64,000 nt of DNA from Aquimonas sp041395245 (GTDB lineage Bacteria > Pseudomonadota > Gammaproteobacteria > Xanthomonadales > Xanthomonadaceae). The stretch lies in contig JAWLAY010000018.1 in NCBI GenBank assembly GCA_041395245.1, positions 33,324 to 97,323 on the forward strand. The letters run 5' to 3'. The translations under genes and the position numbers were made by a program. Under the pieces are notes generated by a model. That model was not told where the DNA came from and searched no databases. It saw nothing but the letters and a program-made list of their open reading frames with translations. Shown here piece by piece: positions 17,268 to 26,562 of this stretch (position 1 is the first letter of the stretch; each line of letters begins with the position of its first letter).

Positions 17268-18071
17268 ATGACCGACACATCCAACTACATCCTGATCACC
17301 GGTGCATCCGCAGGCATCGGCACAGCCATTGCCCGCGAGTACGCACGTCGTGGTCAGCCGCTGATCCTGCTGGCACGCCGCCGCGACAGACTGGAAGCCC
17401 TGCAGGCTGAACTTAGCAGTCAGATCGCCTGCGAGATTCTGGTGGCGGACCTGGCGGACCCGGACGCGCCAAATCACATCGTGGATCACATCCGGGCAAA
17501 TGGTTGGACGGTCCGTGGGCTGGTCAACAATGCAGGCTACGGCTTGCCCGGCAAGTTCCATGCACCCGACTGGCAGGAGCACGCGCGCTTCCTGCAAGTC
17601 ATGGTCACTTCGGTCTGCGAATTGACTTGGCGCCTGCTCCCTGACATGCAGACTCGCCGAGACGGCGAGATACTCAATGTCGCGTCACTCGCTGGCCACG
17701 TGCCGGGATCAGCCGGCCACACTCTCTATGCGGCGGCGAAGTCCTTCATGATCAAGTTCAGCGAATCGCTGGCGCTGGAAAACGCGGGACTGGGCATCAA
17801 GGTATCCGCGCTTTGCCCGGGTTTCACTTATTCCGAGTTTCACGACGTCACCGGAACCCGTCCGCAAGTCTCCCGGATGCCGAACTGGATGTGGATGCAG
17901 GCGGAAGACGTCGCAAAACAGGGGATCGACGCACTTCAAGCCGGTCGGGTTGTGTTCGTGCCGGGCCGGATCAACCGGATGATCAAAGCGATCACGCAGA
18001 TCATGCCGGATCGCTGGATGTTGAAAATCGTGCAGCGCCAGTCGCGAAACTTCCGCGACATCCACGATTGA
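17268..18071 (+). CDS. SDR family NAD(P)-dependent oxidoreductase
   Basis: This is a classical short-chain dehydrogenase/reductase of 267 residues. The Rossmann motif TGASAGIG is at 11-18, NNAG at 87-90, and the catalytic triad is Ser 140, Tyr 154 and Lys 158 (YAAAK). Arg residues after the second strand (LLARRRDRL) favour NADP(H). The C-terminal RINRMIKAITQIMPDRWMLK resembles short-chain reductases acting on lipids or ketones (DltE/YqjQ type). The substrate cannot be read from sequence. It stands alone, transcribed away from tpiA and towards the dioxygenase gene. Confidence 0.88.
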   Translation: MTDTSNYILITGASAGIGTAIAREYARRGQPLILLARRRDRLEALQAELSSQIACEILVADLADPDAPNHIVDHIRANGWTVRGLVNNAGYGLPGKFHAPDWQEHARFLQVMVTSVCELTWRLLPDMQTRRDGEILNVASLAGHVPGSAGHTLYAAAKSFMIKFSESLALENAGLGIKVSALCPGFTYSEFHDVTGTRPQVSRMPNWMWMQAEDVAKQGIDALQAGRVVFVPGRINRMIKAITQIMPDRWMLKIVQRQSRNFRDIHD

Positions 18072-18176
18072 GGTCCGTGCCGACAGCCTCGCGGCACTCG
18101 GCATGGAATCCTGCTGCATCAACCCACGCGGACGCGGGGTGCCGCGCATTCCCGGCGACCACCACCCCGACACGAC

Positions 18177-19112
18177 TCAGATCAGCTTGATCTCGCGAAG
18201 GCGCTCCAGCAAATAGTCGTGCGCAGTGATCGGCGTGGGATAACGATCCGGATTGTCGGCGCTGATGCACTGCGGCAGTGTCTTGATCAAATAGTCCGGA
18301 TTGGGGTGCAGGAAGAACGGCGTCGAATAGCGTGGTTTGCGCGCCGCCTCGCCGGGCGGATTGACAACCCGATGGGTGGTCGATGGATACACGTGATTGC
18401 TCAGTCGCTGCAGCATGTCGCCGATGTTCACCACGATGGTGTCGGCGTCGGCGGTGAACGGCACCCACTCACCCTTGCGCGACAGCACTTCGAGACCAGC
18501 GGCACTGGCGCCCACCAACAGGGTGATGAAGTTGATGTCTTCGTGCGCGCCGGCGCGCACGTTCGGAACGTCTGGCGTGGTGATCGGCGGATAGTGAATC
18601 GGTCGCAAGATCGAGTTGCCGAACTGGGTCTTGTCCGCAAAGAAGTCGACAGGCAGATCGATGTGCAAGGCAAGTGCCGACAGCATCTTGGCACCGAGCG
18701 CATCCAGCGCCTGATACAAGCCGTAACCAACCTGCTGGAACGCGGCAATTTCAACCGGCCAGATGTTCGGCGGCATCACGTCACCGTACCGGGAGTCTTC
18801 AGGCAGCTCACGCCCGATGTGATAGAACTCCTTTAGATCCGGGTACTTCGAGTCCTTGGCCGTCTCAACGCCAAACGGCGTATAGCCACGGGCACCGCCC
18901 TTGCCTGCAAGGTGGTATTGCATCTTCACTTCGGTCGGAAGCGCGAAGAAGGCCTGAAATGCCGCATACGCGGCATCGATGTCGGCCTGGTCGATCTCGT
19001 GACCGCGGATACCGCAGAACCCCCATTCCCGATAGGCCGCTCCCAGTTCGGCAACAAAGGCGTCACGGTCAGTATCAAAGCGGCGAATGTCGAGGGTGGG
19101 AATCTGACTCAT
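18177..19112 (-). CDS. 2-oxoglutarate/Fe(II) dioxygenase, isopenicillin-N-synthase-like
   Basis: This 311-residue product belongs to the isopenicillin N synthase/2OG-Fe(II) oxygenase superfamily. The N-terminal DIOX_N part (to about residue 120) is followed by a jelly-roll core with the iron facial triad His 190, Asp 192 (AHEDINFITLL) and His 247 (STTHRVVNPP). The 2-oxoglutarate-binding pair is Arg 261 and Ser 263 (RYSTPFF). Such proteins are common in Proteobacteria and most have no known substrate. It lies downstream of glmM on the same strand with a 59-nt gap. Confidence 0.88.
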   Translation of the reverse strand: MSQIPTLDIRRFDTDRDAFVAELGAAYREWGFCGIRGHEIDQADIDAAYAAFQAFFALPTEVKMQYHLAGKGGARGYTPFGVETAKDSKYPDLKEFYHIGRELPEDSRYGDVMPPNIWPVEIAAFQQVGYGLYQALDALGAKMLSALALHIDLPVDFFADKTQFGNSILRPIHYPPITTPDVPNVRAGAHEDINFITLLVGASAAGLEVLSRKGEWVPFTADADTIVVNIGDMLQRLSNHVYPSTTHRVVNPPGEAARKPRYSTPFFLHPNPDYLIKTLPQCISADNPDRYPTPITAHDYLLERLREIKLI

Positions 19113-19171
19113 GAGTAGATCTCGCTGTTGAATGCCGCTGACGATGCGCGGCGAAAAAATTACAGAACGGC

Positions 19172-20509
19172 TCAGGCTGCCGCTTGCACAGCGGCTGACA
19201 ACGAACCGAGAACCGAATCAAGCAAGGCCTGTTCATCCGCTTCAACCGTGATGCGCACGACTGGCTCGGTGCCGGACGGTCGCAAAACCAAGCGACCACG
19301 GCCGAGCAGACGCTGCTCAGCCAGCGCGGCCGCCTCGCGCACCTCCACGGAATCAAGCGGCTTGCTGCCGTTGGCAATTCGCACGTTGATGGTCTGTTGC
19401 GGCACGCGCACCACAGCGGATCGCAGTGTCGCCAAGGTCTGGCCCGAACGACGGATGGCTTGGAGAACCTGCAGCGCACTGACGATGCCGTCGCCCGTGC
19501 TGGCACGATCTAGAACCAGCAGATGCCCGGATGCTTCACCGCCCAGCACCGCGCCACATTCCATCAACTGCTGGTGCACGTAGCGGTCCCCAACCTTGGC
19601 ACGGCGAAATTCGATGCCCTGTTGCTGCAGGGCGCGCTCAAGCCCGTAGTTGCTCATCAGGGTACCCACGACGATCTCAGGCTTGTTGCCTGCAGCGGCG
19701 CGATCCATCGCCAGCACGTAAAGCAGTTCATCACCGTCGACAACAGCGCCATCGGCGTCCACGAAAAGCACCCGATCCCCATCACCATCGAAGGCGATAC
19801 CGACATCTGCCTTGCGTTGCACCACCAGTTGCTGCAGTCCTTGCAGGTGGGTCGAACCGCAATCCGCATTGATGTTGAGCCCATCCGGCTCGGCTCCCAT
19901 GACCACCAGTTCCGCACCCAGCTCGCGAAACAACTGCGGCGCGATCTGGTAGTTCGCACCGTTGGCGCAGTCCAGCGCAATCCGCAGGCCACGCAAGCTG
20001 AAATCCTCATGGACGGTGGACTTGCAGAACTCGGCATAGCGCGTCGCCGCATCGCTGACCCGACTCGCCTTTCCGAGCGCCTCCGAGGCCACGGTGCTAA
20101 AGGGCTCGTCGAGTGCTGTCTCGATGGCGAGCTCGGTCGCATCGGACAGTTTTTCGCCATGCGCCGAAAAAAACTTGATGCCGTTGTCGTGATGCGGATT
20201 GTGCGAGGCACTGATGACGATGCCCGCGTCGGCACGCAGGGATCGGGTCAGGTAGGCAACACCCGGTGTCGGGATGGGTCCGAGCAACCTCACGTTGGCA
20301 CCCGCAGCAACCAGCCCGGCTTCGAGCGCCGATTCAAACATGTAGCCGGAAATGCGCGTGTCCTTGCCGATGACGACGGTGGCATGTCCTTCGCGCGCCA
20401 GAGCTCGGCCGGCCGCCCAACCGAGCTTCAAAACGAAGTCGGCTGAGATTGGGCCCTCGCCTACGCGACCGCGAATCCCGTCGGTGCCGAAGTAACGTCG
20501 TTGCGCCAT
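19172..20509 (-). CDS. glmM: Phosphoglucosamine mutase
   Basis: GlmM converts glucosamine 6-phosphate to glucosamine 1-phosphate for UDP-GlcNAc, peptidoglycan and LPS synthesis. The 445-residue protein has the family N-terminus YFGTDGIRGRVG, the phosphoserine loop ISASHNPHHDNG with catalytic Ser 102, the metal site FDGDGDR near residue 240, the sugar loop GGEASGH, and the C-terminal phosphate loop RPSGTEPVVR. It follows accD with a 2-nt gap. In E. coli glmM lies next to secG; here three genes separate it from secG. Confidence 0.97.
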   Translation of the reverse strand: MAQRRYFGTDGIRGRVGEGPISADFVLKLGWAAGRALAREGHATVVIGKDTRISGYMFESALEAGLVAAGANVRLLGPIPTPGVAYLTRSLRADAGIVISASHNPHHDNGIKFFSAHGEKLSDATELAIETALDEPFSTVASEALGKASRVSDAATRYAEFCKSTVHEDFSLRGLRIALDCANGANYQIAPQLFRELGAELVVMGAEPDGLNINADCGSTHLQGLQQLVVQRKADVGIAFDGDGDRVLFVDADGAVVDGDELLYVLAMDRAAAGNKPEIVVGTLMSNYGLERALQQQGIEFRRAKVGDRYVHQQLMECGAVLGGEASGHLLVLDRASTGDGIVSALQVLQAIRRSGQTLATLRSAVVRVPQQTINVRIANGSKPLDSVEVREAAALAEQRLLGRGRLVLRPSGTEPVVRITVEADEQALLDSVLGSLSAAVQAAA

Positions 20510-20511
20510 GC

Positions 20512-21393
20512 TCAGGCCACCTCTGCCTGCGGGCGCGGGGCACGCATCAGCATGGCCAGCACCGAGGCCAGTTTGTCGCGCATTTCGCGACGGTCGATGA
20601 TCATGTCGACCGCGCCATGCGCAAGCAGGAACTCCGAACGCTGGAAGCCCTGCGGCAAGGTCTCGCGGACGGTCTGTTCAATCACTCGCGGCCCGGCAAA
20701 ACCGATCAATGCCTGTGGCTCGGCGACATTCACGTCGCCCAACATGCCGAGACTGGCGGAAACGCCGCCGGTCGTCGGATGCGTCAACACCGAAACATAG
20801 GGCAGGCCAGCAGAGCGCATGCGCGCCAGTGCTGCCGAGGTCTTGGCCATCTGCATCAGCGAGAACAAGCCTTCCTGCATGCGTGCACCGCCCGTGGCGG
20901 AAAAGCACACCAAAGGCATCTTGTCCTGCAACGCCGCCTCCGCCGCCAAGGCGAACTTCTCGCCCACGACCGAGCCCATCGACCCGCCCATGTAGCGGAA
21001 CTCGAAGGCACACGCGGCGACCGCCATCCCTTTAAGCTTGCCGCGCACGGCAATCAGGGCATCTTTTTCGCCGGTCTGTTTTTGCGCGGCGACGATGCGA
21101 TCCTTGTACTTTTTCTGATCCTTGAACCGCAGTGCGTCCACCGGCTCCAACTCGGCGGCGATTTCCATCGCGCTGTCTGCATCCAACCACTGCCACAAAC
21201 GCTGCCGGGCACCGATGTAGTGGTGATGCCCACACTTGGGGCAGACCTCCTGGTTGCGCTCCATCTCCGGGCGATACAGCACGGCCGCACAACTGTCGCA
21301 CTTGCTCCACAAGCCTTCCGGCACACCACGCTTGGTACTGTTTTCGGATTCGGTCCGGATGCGCGAAGGCATCAACTTGCTAAGCCAGCTCAT
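20512..21393 (-). CDS. accD: Acetyl-CoA carboxylase carboxyltransferase subunit beta
   Basis: AccD, with AccA, transfers the carboxyl group from biotin to acetyl-CoA in the first step of fatty acid synthesis. The 293-residue protein has the N-terminal zinc ribbon (Cys 32, 35, 51, 54) and the carboxyltransferase core with GGSMGSVVGEKF, FSATGGARMQEG and HPTTGGVSASLGMLGD. The ATG at 21393 gives the usual MSWLSKLMPSRI start with AGGCAG upstream. The frame is open far beyond this point but that extension is not coding. It is directly followed by glmM. Confidence 0.97.
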   Translation of the reverse strand: MSWLSKLMPSRIRTESENSTKRGVPEGLWSKCDSCAAVLYRPEMERNQEVCPKCGHHHYIGARQRLWQWLDADSAMEIAAELEPVDALRFKDQKKYKDRIVAAQKQTGEKDALIAVRGKLKGMAVAACAFEFRYMGGSMGSVVGEKFALAAEAALQDKMPLVCFSATGGARMQEGLFSLMQMAKTSAALARMRSAGLPYVSVLTHPTTGGVSASLGMLGDVNVAEPQALIGFAGPRVIEQTVRETLPQGFQRSEFLLAHGAVDMIIDRREMRDKLASVLAMLMRAPRPQAEVA

Positions 21394-21560
21394 CGGCGAT
21401 TGCCTGCCTGAAGTCCACGAAGTCGGCGATTCTATCAGGCAGGCGGCAAGCGATTGACGCAGCGCGCCAGGCGAGAGGCCCGTCTGCGCAACGCCATCGC
21501 CATGCGGCAAAATGCGCGCTTCGCGAACACGCATTCCTGCGGCCAGCCAAGCAGCTTCTG

Positions 21561-21917
21561 ATGAGCCATCCCTGCCTTCGATGCGGCGCCTGCTGCGCCT
21601 CCTTTCGCGTGGCTTTCTACTGGGGCGAGCAGGCTTCCGTCCTGCCCGGCGGCGTGCCGGATGAGCTGACCGAACGCCGCGACCCACTGCGTGTCGCCAT
21701 GCGCGGCACCCAACAATCCCGACCGCGTTGTATCGCGTTGCAAGGCCAGGTCGCTGTCGATGCGCACTGTGGCATCTATCCGCAACGTCCCTCGCCCTGC
21801 CGGGAACTGCAACCCGCCTGGGAGTTCGGTGAGGCCAGTCCGCAATGTGATCGTGCCCGCATCGCACACGGCCTTAGCCCATTGCGCGTTGAGGACTGGC
21901 AAACGCTTGTCGAGTGA
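21561..21917 (+). CDS. YkgJ family cysteine cluster protein
   Basis: This 118-residue protein carries the YkgJ (CxxCxxCC) cysteine cluster at its N-terminus, CLRCGACC at residues 5-12, and a second conserved part CGIYPQRPSPCRE with further cysteines, a likely zinc or Fe-S site. The family is widespread and uncharacterised in detail. It is transcribed divergently from accD across a 167-bp gap and converges on msrA. Confidence 0.85.
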   Translation: MSHPCLRCGACCASFRVAFYWGEQASVLPGGVPDELTERRDPLRVAMRGTQQSRPRCIALQGQVAVDAHCGIYPQRPSPCRELQPAWEFGEASPQCDRARIAHGLSPLRVEDWQTLVE

Positions 21918-21933
21918 GCAAGCCGATCCGCGA

Positions 21934-22566
21934 TCAGACGCAGCGCACGCCCGTACCACGCAGACCGCAGTATCCCTGTGGGTGTTTGGACAAATATTGC
22001 TGGTGCATGTCCTCGGCAAAATAGAACGCACCGGCCAGGGCGACTTCCGTGGTCGGCGCCCCCAAGCCCACCGCCAGCAATCTCTCGGCGTAGCGCGCAG
22101 CGCTGGCCTGGGCAAACACCAGCTGCGTCGGGTTCATGCAAAACAAGGCAGAACGGTACTGGCTACCGATATCGTTGCCCTGACGCATGCCTTGCGTTGG
22201 GTCGTGACGTTCCCAGAACACCTGCAGCAAGGCGTCGAGCGAGACCACCGCCGGATCAAACACAATCCGCACCAGTTCCGCGTGGCCCGTCATGCCACTG
22301 CAAACTTCCTCGTAGGTCGGATTGGGCGTGTGGCCGCCACCATAGCCAACCGCCGTCGTCCAGACACCCGGCAACGACCAGAACGCCCGTTCCGCGCCCC
22401 AGAAGCAACCCATCCCTACCTGCAACCAATCCATGCCCGGAAATGCGCCAGACAAGGGCCGTCCGTGGACATGATGGACGTTGTGCAAGGGCAACGGCTG
22501 GGCTCGGCCCGGCAGGGCTTGCTCAGCGGTGGGCAAGCGTTGCTTCCAGGCGCCGATGCCCAGCAC
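21934..22566 (-). CDS. msrA: Peptide-methionine (S)-S-oxide reductase MsrA
   Basis: MsrA repairs methionine-S-sulfoxide in oxidised proteins. The 210-residue product has the catalytic motif GCFWGAERAFW with nucleophile Cys 54, QGNDIGSQYRSALF, and a C-terminal resolving region GYCGLRGTGVRC. The long form is chosen (GTG at 22566, SD GGAG) because residues 17-45 align with the N-terminal extension of E. coli MsrA (ALPGRAQPLP...). It begins one base after the stop of the glutathione transferase gene, suggesting a two-gene oxidative-stress unit. Confidence 0.95.
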   Translation of the reverse strand: MLGIGAWKQRLPTAEQALPGRAQPLPLHNVHHVHGRPLSGAFPGMDWLQVGMGCFWGAERAFWSLPGVWTTAVGYGGGHTPNPTYEEVCSGMTGHAELVRIVFDPAVVSLDALLQVFWERHDPTQGMRQGNDIGSQYRSALFCMNPTQLVFAQASAARYAERLLAVGLGAPTTEVALAGAFYFAEDMHQQYLSKHPQGYCGLRGTGVRCV

Positions 22567-22567
22567 C

Positions 22568-23236
22568 TCAGGCGCTCCGCTTCAGCGATTCGTATTTGTC
22601 CAGACGCTCGGACTCCGCATTTCCCGCCGCGATCCACCGCTGCATGCCCGGATGCGCCAGCATGCTGGCCACATACTCGGCAGACGTGTCCGTCAAGTCC
22701 GGGCCATAGCCCTTGAAGCGGATCACCACTGGCGCAAACATCGCATCCACGATGCTGAACTCCCCGCATAGATACGGGCCCTCGGTCGCATTTGTGCGAA
22801 GATCCGCCCAAAGCGCCTGCACACGATCAATGTCCGCCTGCGCGCGCTCATCCCACCGATAGGCATCGGGCTGGCGCGAACAGTTCATCGGCAACTGACC
22901 ACGCAGATCGGCGAAGCCGGAATGCATCTCCGCCGCCGCCGAACGCGCCAAGGCACGACAACCCAAGTCTGCCGGCCAGCCACGGCCATCGAGAAACACC
23001 TCGTTGACGTACTCGGCAATTGCCAGCGAATCCCAGATCACCCGACCCTGATGGTGCAGCACTGGCACCCGCCGACTCGGCGACAGGCGCGCGATCTCAT
23101 CGGCGAACTCGGGCGTATCCAGCGGCAATCGCTGTTCGTCGAAGTCCACACCGAAATGCGTGAGCAACAGCCATGGCCGCAGCGACCACGAACTGTAGTG
23201 TTTGTTGCCGATGACGAGCAGTGGACGATTCGACAT
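22568..23236 (-). CDS. Glutathione S-transferase family protein
   Basis: The 222-residue product has a GST fold: an N-terminal thioredoxin-like domain with SSWSLRPWLLL (Ser as the likely activating residue), the cis-proline segment RVPVLHHQG, and DSLAIAEYVNE for the glutathione gamma-glutamyl site. An all-helical C-terminal domain follows. The ATG at 23236 is taken, six bases after GAGG; a GTG lies just before it. It is coupled to msrA downstream. The true substrate is unknown. Confidence 0.9.
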   Translation of the reverse strand: MSNRPLLVIGNKHYSSWSLRPWLLLTHFGVDFDEQRLPLDTPEFADEIARLSPSRRVPVLHHQGRVIWDSLAIAEYVNEVFLDGRGWPADLGCRALARSAAAEMHSGFADLRGQLPMNCSRQPDAYRWDERAQADIDRVQALWADLRTNATEGPYLCGEFSIVDAMFAPVVIRFKGYGPDLTDTSAEYVASMLAHPGMQRWIAAGNAESERLDKYESLKRSA

Positions 23237-23309
23237 CACGCACCTCAGAGTTGGTTAAAAACAATTTGCAGATGTTGAAGAAACGACAAGACGCGGCACG
23301 TCAAACCTT

Positions 23310-26180
23310 TCAGGGCTGACGATAATCATCCGGTGACGGACACAGACACATCAGGTTGCGGTCGCCCCACACATTGTCCACACGCCCGACCGGGCACCAG
23401 TATTTGTCGGTGCGTGCAACGCCTTTCGGAAAGACCGCCTCTTCGCGGCTGTAGGGTCGATCCCAAGTGGCATCGACCAGATCGTGCACGGTGTGCGGCG
23501 CGTGGCGCAGGGGGCTTTGATCGATGGCAAAACGTCCCGCCTGCACAGCGGCAATTTCCTCCCGAATGGCAATCATGGCGTCGCAAAAACGATCCAGCTC
23601 GGCCTTCGATTCCGACTCGGTGGGTTCAATCATCAGGGTACCTGGCACCGGGAAGCTCATCGTGGGCGCATGGAATCCAAAGTCGATCAGTCGCTTGGCG
23701 ATGTCATCGACCGTCACGCCGCAGGCGTCCTTGAGCGGGCGCGGGTCGACGATGCACTCGTGCGCAACGCGACCATTGTGGTTGCGGTACAAGGTCGGAA
23801 AATGCGGCTCCAGGCGGGCCGCGATGTAGTTCGCCGACAGAATCGCGGCCTCGGTGGAGCGCCGCAGTCCTTCGCCACCCAGCATCAGAATGTAGGCATA
23901 GGAAATCGGCAGAATCGAGGCCGAGCCCCACGGCGCCGCCGACACCGGACCGACTGGTGACTTGCCGCCATCGAGTTCGGGATGACCGGGCAGGAACGGC
24001 GCCAGATGGGCTTTCACGCCGATGGGCCCCATGCCGGGGCCGCCGCCGCCGTGCGGGATGGCGAAGGTCTTGTGCAGATTGAGATGACTGACGTCCGCGC
24101 CATACTGGCCGGGCTTGGACAGGCCGACTTGCGCATTCATGTTGGCGCCATCGAGATACACCTGACCACCATGCGCATGCACGATGTCGCAGATCTCGCG
24201 GATGCGTTCTTCAAACACGCCATGCGTCGAGGGATAGGTCACCATCAGCGCTGCCAGCTGGCTCGAATGCTTTTCCGCCTTGCTGCGCAGGTCATCGACA
24301 TCGACATTGCCTTCGCTGTCGCATTCCACCACGACCACCTGCATGCCAACCATTTGCGCCGAAGCGGGATTGGTGCCGTGCGCGGAGGACGGAATCAGGC
24401 AGACCGTACGGTGTGCATCGCCACGCGACAGGTGATAGCCACGAATCGCCAGCAGCCCGGCGTATTCGCCTTGGGCGCCAGAGTTCGGCTGCAAGGACAC
24501 CGCGTCGTAGCCGGTGATCTCGACCAGCCAGCGCTTGAGGTCTTCAAACAACTCACGGTAGCCGTGCGTCTGGTCGCTCGGGGCGAAGGGATGCAGCGCG
24601 CCGAACTCGGGCCAGGTGACCGGAATCATCTGCGCGGTGGCATTCAATTTCATCGTGCAACTGCCGAGCGGAATCATCGCGCGGTCGAGTGCCAGATCGC
24701 GGTCAGCCAGTTTGCGCAAGTAGCGCAGCAGCTCGGTTTCGGAGTGGTACTGGCTGAAAATCGGATGCTTCAGGCAGGCATCGGAGCGCTGCAGACTGGC
24801 CGGAATCGCTGACGGCGCATCGGCCTCGACGGCGGCGTAGTTCAGCACGCGACCGAAGGCACTCCAGACGGACTCGACAATCGACGGCGTGGTGGTTTCA
24901 TCCAGGCTGATCCCCAAGCGGGTTTCGCCGATCAGGCGCAGATTGATCCGCGCTGCCAACGCATGCTCGACGATGGCAGCACGCTGGCTGCCGACGTCGA
25001 CGGTGATGGTGTCGAAGAACGCGTCCTGCTCGGGCGCAAACCCCAGTCGACGCAGGCCCGCGGCCAGCGTCGCCGTACGCCGATGCACATCGTGGGCGAT
25101 GCTGCGCAGCCCTTCCGGGCCATGGTAGACGGCGTACATCGAGGCCATCACGGCCAGCAACACCTGCGCGGTACAAATGTTGGAGGTCGCCTTGTCACGC
25201 CGGATGTGCTGTTCGCGCGTCTGCAAGGCAAGGCGATAGGCCGGCTGACCGCGCGAGTCCACCGAGACGCCGATCAGACGGCCTGGAATGGAGCGCTTGT
25301 GGGCATCGCGTACCGCCATGTACGCCGCATGCGGACCACCAAATCCGCTCGGCACACCGAAACGCTGCGTGCTGCCGATGGCGATGTCGGCGCCCAACTC
25401 ACCGGGCGGCGTCAGCAGCGCCAGCGACAACAGATCGGCGGCGACGACGCTCAGCGCACCGGCATTGCGGAGGTTCGCGATCACCTCGCGCCAGTCACGG
25501 ATCTGACCGAAGGTGTCGGGATACTGCAGGATCGCACCGAACACCGCGTTGGGATCGAGATCGGTCGCCGGGTTGCCGACGATCAGTTCCCAGCCCAGCG
25601 GCTCGGCGCGCGTGCGCATCACCGCGATGGATTGAGGATGGCAGGCGGCATCAACGAAGAAGGACTTGCTCTTGGATTTCGACACGCGCTGCGCGACCGC
25701 CATGGCCTCGGCGGCGGCCGTTGCTTCGTCCAGCAAGGACGCATTGGCAACGTCCAGCCCGGTCATCTCGACAATCATCGTCTGGTAGTTCAACAGGGCT
25801 TCCAGCCGGCCCTGACTGATTTCCGGCTGGTAGGGCGTGTAGGCCGTGTACCACGCGGGGTTTTCCAGGATGTTGCGCAGAATGACCAGCGGCGTGTGGG
25901 TACCGTAGTAGCCCTGCCCGATCAGCGAGGTAAACACCTGATTTCGGGCACCGATCTGACGCAAGCGCTGCAGTGCCTCGACTTCCGAAAAGGCTGGTTC
26001 CATACCGGTCAGCGGTTTGCCCTGGCGAATGGCGGCAGGCAGCGTTTCTGCAATCAGGGCTTCCATGCTTTCCGCACCGATCACCTGCAGCATCTGATCG
26101 ATGTCACTGGCACTGAGACCGATATGGCGATCAGCGAATTGGCGGGCAGGATGCGCGGGGCGCGGCAGAGACATCGTCAT
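23310..26180 (-). CDS. gcvP: Glycine dehydrogenase (decarboxylating), P protein
   Basis: GcvP is the PLP enzyme of the glycine cleavage system; it decarboxylates glycine and passes the aminomethyl group to the lipoyl H protein. This is the single-chain form (956 residues) with both halves present. The PLP lysine is Lys 704 in HLNLHKTFAIPHGGGG. The N-terminal half has RHIGLSASDIDQML and SLLDEATAAAEAM. The start is the ATG at 26180; an ATG at 26174 is also possible. No gcvT or gcvH is adjacent. The 160-nt leader carries a glycine riboswitch. Confidence 0.97.
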   Translation of the reverse strand: MTMSLPRPAHPARQFADRHIGLSASDIDQMLQVIGAESMEALIAETLPAAIRQGKPLTGMEPAFSEVEALQRLRQIGARNQVFTSLIGQGYYGTHTPLVILRNILENPAWYTAYTPYQPEISQGRLEALLNYQTMIVEMTGLDVANASLLDEATAAAEAMAVAQRVSKSKSKSFFVDAACHPQSIAVMRTRAEPLGWELIVGNPATDLDPNAVFGAILQYPDTFGQIRDWREVIANLRNAGALSVVAADLLSLALLTPPGELGADIAIGSTQRFGVPSGFGGPHAAYMAVRDAHKRSIPGRLIGVSVDSRGQPAYRLALQTREQHIRRDKATSNICTAQVLLAVMASMYAVYHGPEGLRSIAHDVHRRTATLAAGLRRLGFAPEQDAFFDTITVDVGSQRAAIVEHALAARINLRLIGETRLGISLDETTTPSIVESVWSAFGRVLNYAAVEADAPSAIPASLQRSDACLKHPIFSQYHSETELLRYLRKLADRDLALDRAMIPLGSCTMKLNATAQMIPVTWPEFGALHPFAPSDQTHGYRELFEDLKRWLVEITGYDAVSLQPNSGAQGEYAGLLAIRGYHLSRGDAHRTVCLIPSSAHGTNPASAQMVGMQVVVVECDSEGNVDVDDLRSKAEKHSSQLAALMVTYPSTHGVFEERIREICDIVHAHGGQVYLDGANMNAQVGLSKPGQYGADVSHLNLHKTFAIPHGGGGPGMGPIGVKAHLAPFLPGHPELDGGKSPVGPVSAAPWGSASILPISYAYILMLGGEGLRRSTEAAILSANYIAARLEPHFPTLYRNHNGRVAHECIVDPRPLKDACGVTVDDIAKRLIDFGFHAPTMSFPVPGTLMIEPTESESKAELDRFCDAMIAIREEIAAVQAGRFAIDQSPLRHAPHTVHDLVDATWDRPYSREEAVFPKGVARTDKYWCPVGRVDNVWGDRNLMCLCPSPDDYRQP

Positions 26181-26340
26181 GGCGAGATACCGACTGGAAT
26201 GAGTGAAAGGCGCGAAATGCACCACGCCGGATCGCGTGATGCAGACGCCCCAATCTGTCGGTTGACCTGAGAACGTTATCCCTTCGGCGGATGCGCACGT
26301 GGTGGAGGGGGCACCGGCGCATCACTTTCCAGATGTTTGA

Positions 26341-26423
26341 CCGTCACACGGTCCTTTTGCCTGAGAGTTTCCGGGGCGGTTGCTCCTTCGGCGTCGGACG
26401 GGCCGATCTCTCCCGCGTGACGG
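26341..26423 (-). promoter_or_regulatory. Glycine riboswitch (single aptamer) in the gcvP leader
   Basis: On the minus strand the leader contains the conserved glycine-aptamer blocks GGGAGAGATC, CGAAGGAGCAA and GGAAACTCTCAGGC followed by AAAAGGACCG. The two ends pair as a long P1 helix (CCGTCACGCGG with CCGTGTGACGG). Only one aptamer is evident, not the usual tandem. Downstream, a GATGCGC/GCGCATC hairpin lies between the aptamer and the gcvP start and could be an expression platform. Glycine-induced expression of gcvP is the expected logic. Confidence 0.9.
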
Positions 26424-26562
26424 CGCATAGCCTAACAGGTCGCCGGTCTTCAGCGTCATCACGTTTAGGCGAAAAATGCCAACCCGCGTCACAAGACTGG
26501 CCGCGCGACCACACACTGCCTATGCTCGACAGCCCTGCCCTACGACTGCCACCGGGATTCCC

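Noticed and set aside
20512..21867. N-terminal extension of accD by 158 codons
   Set aside because: The extension runs over the divergent YkgJ gene and lacks similarity; AccD starts MSWLSKLMPS at 21393.
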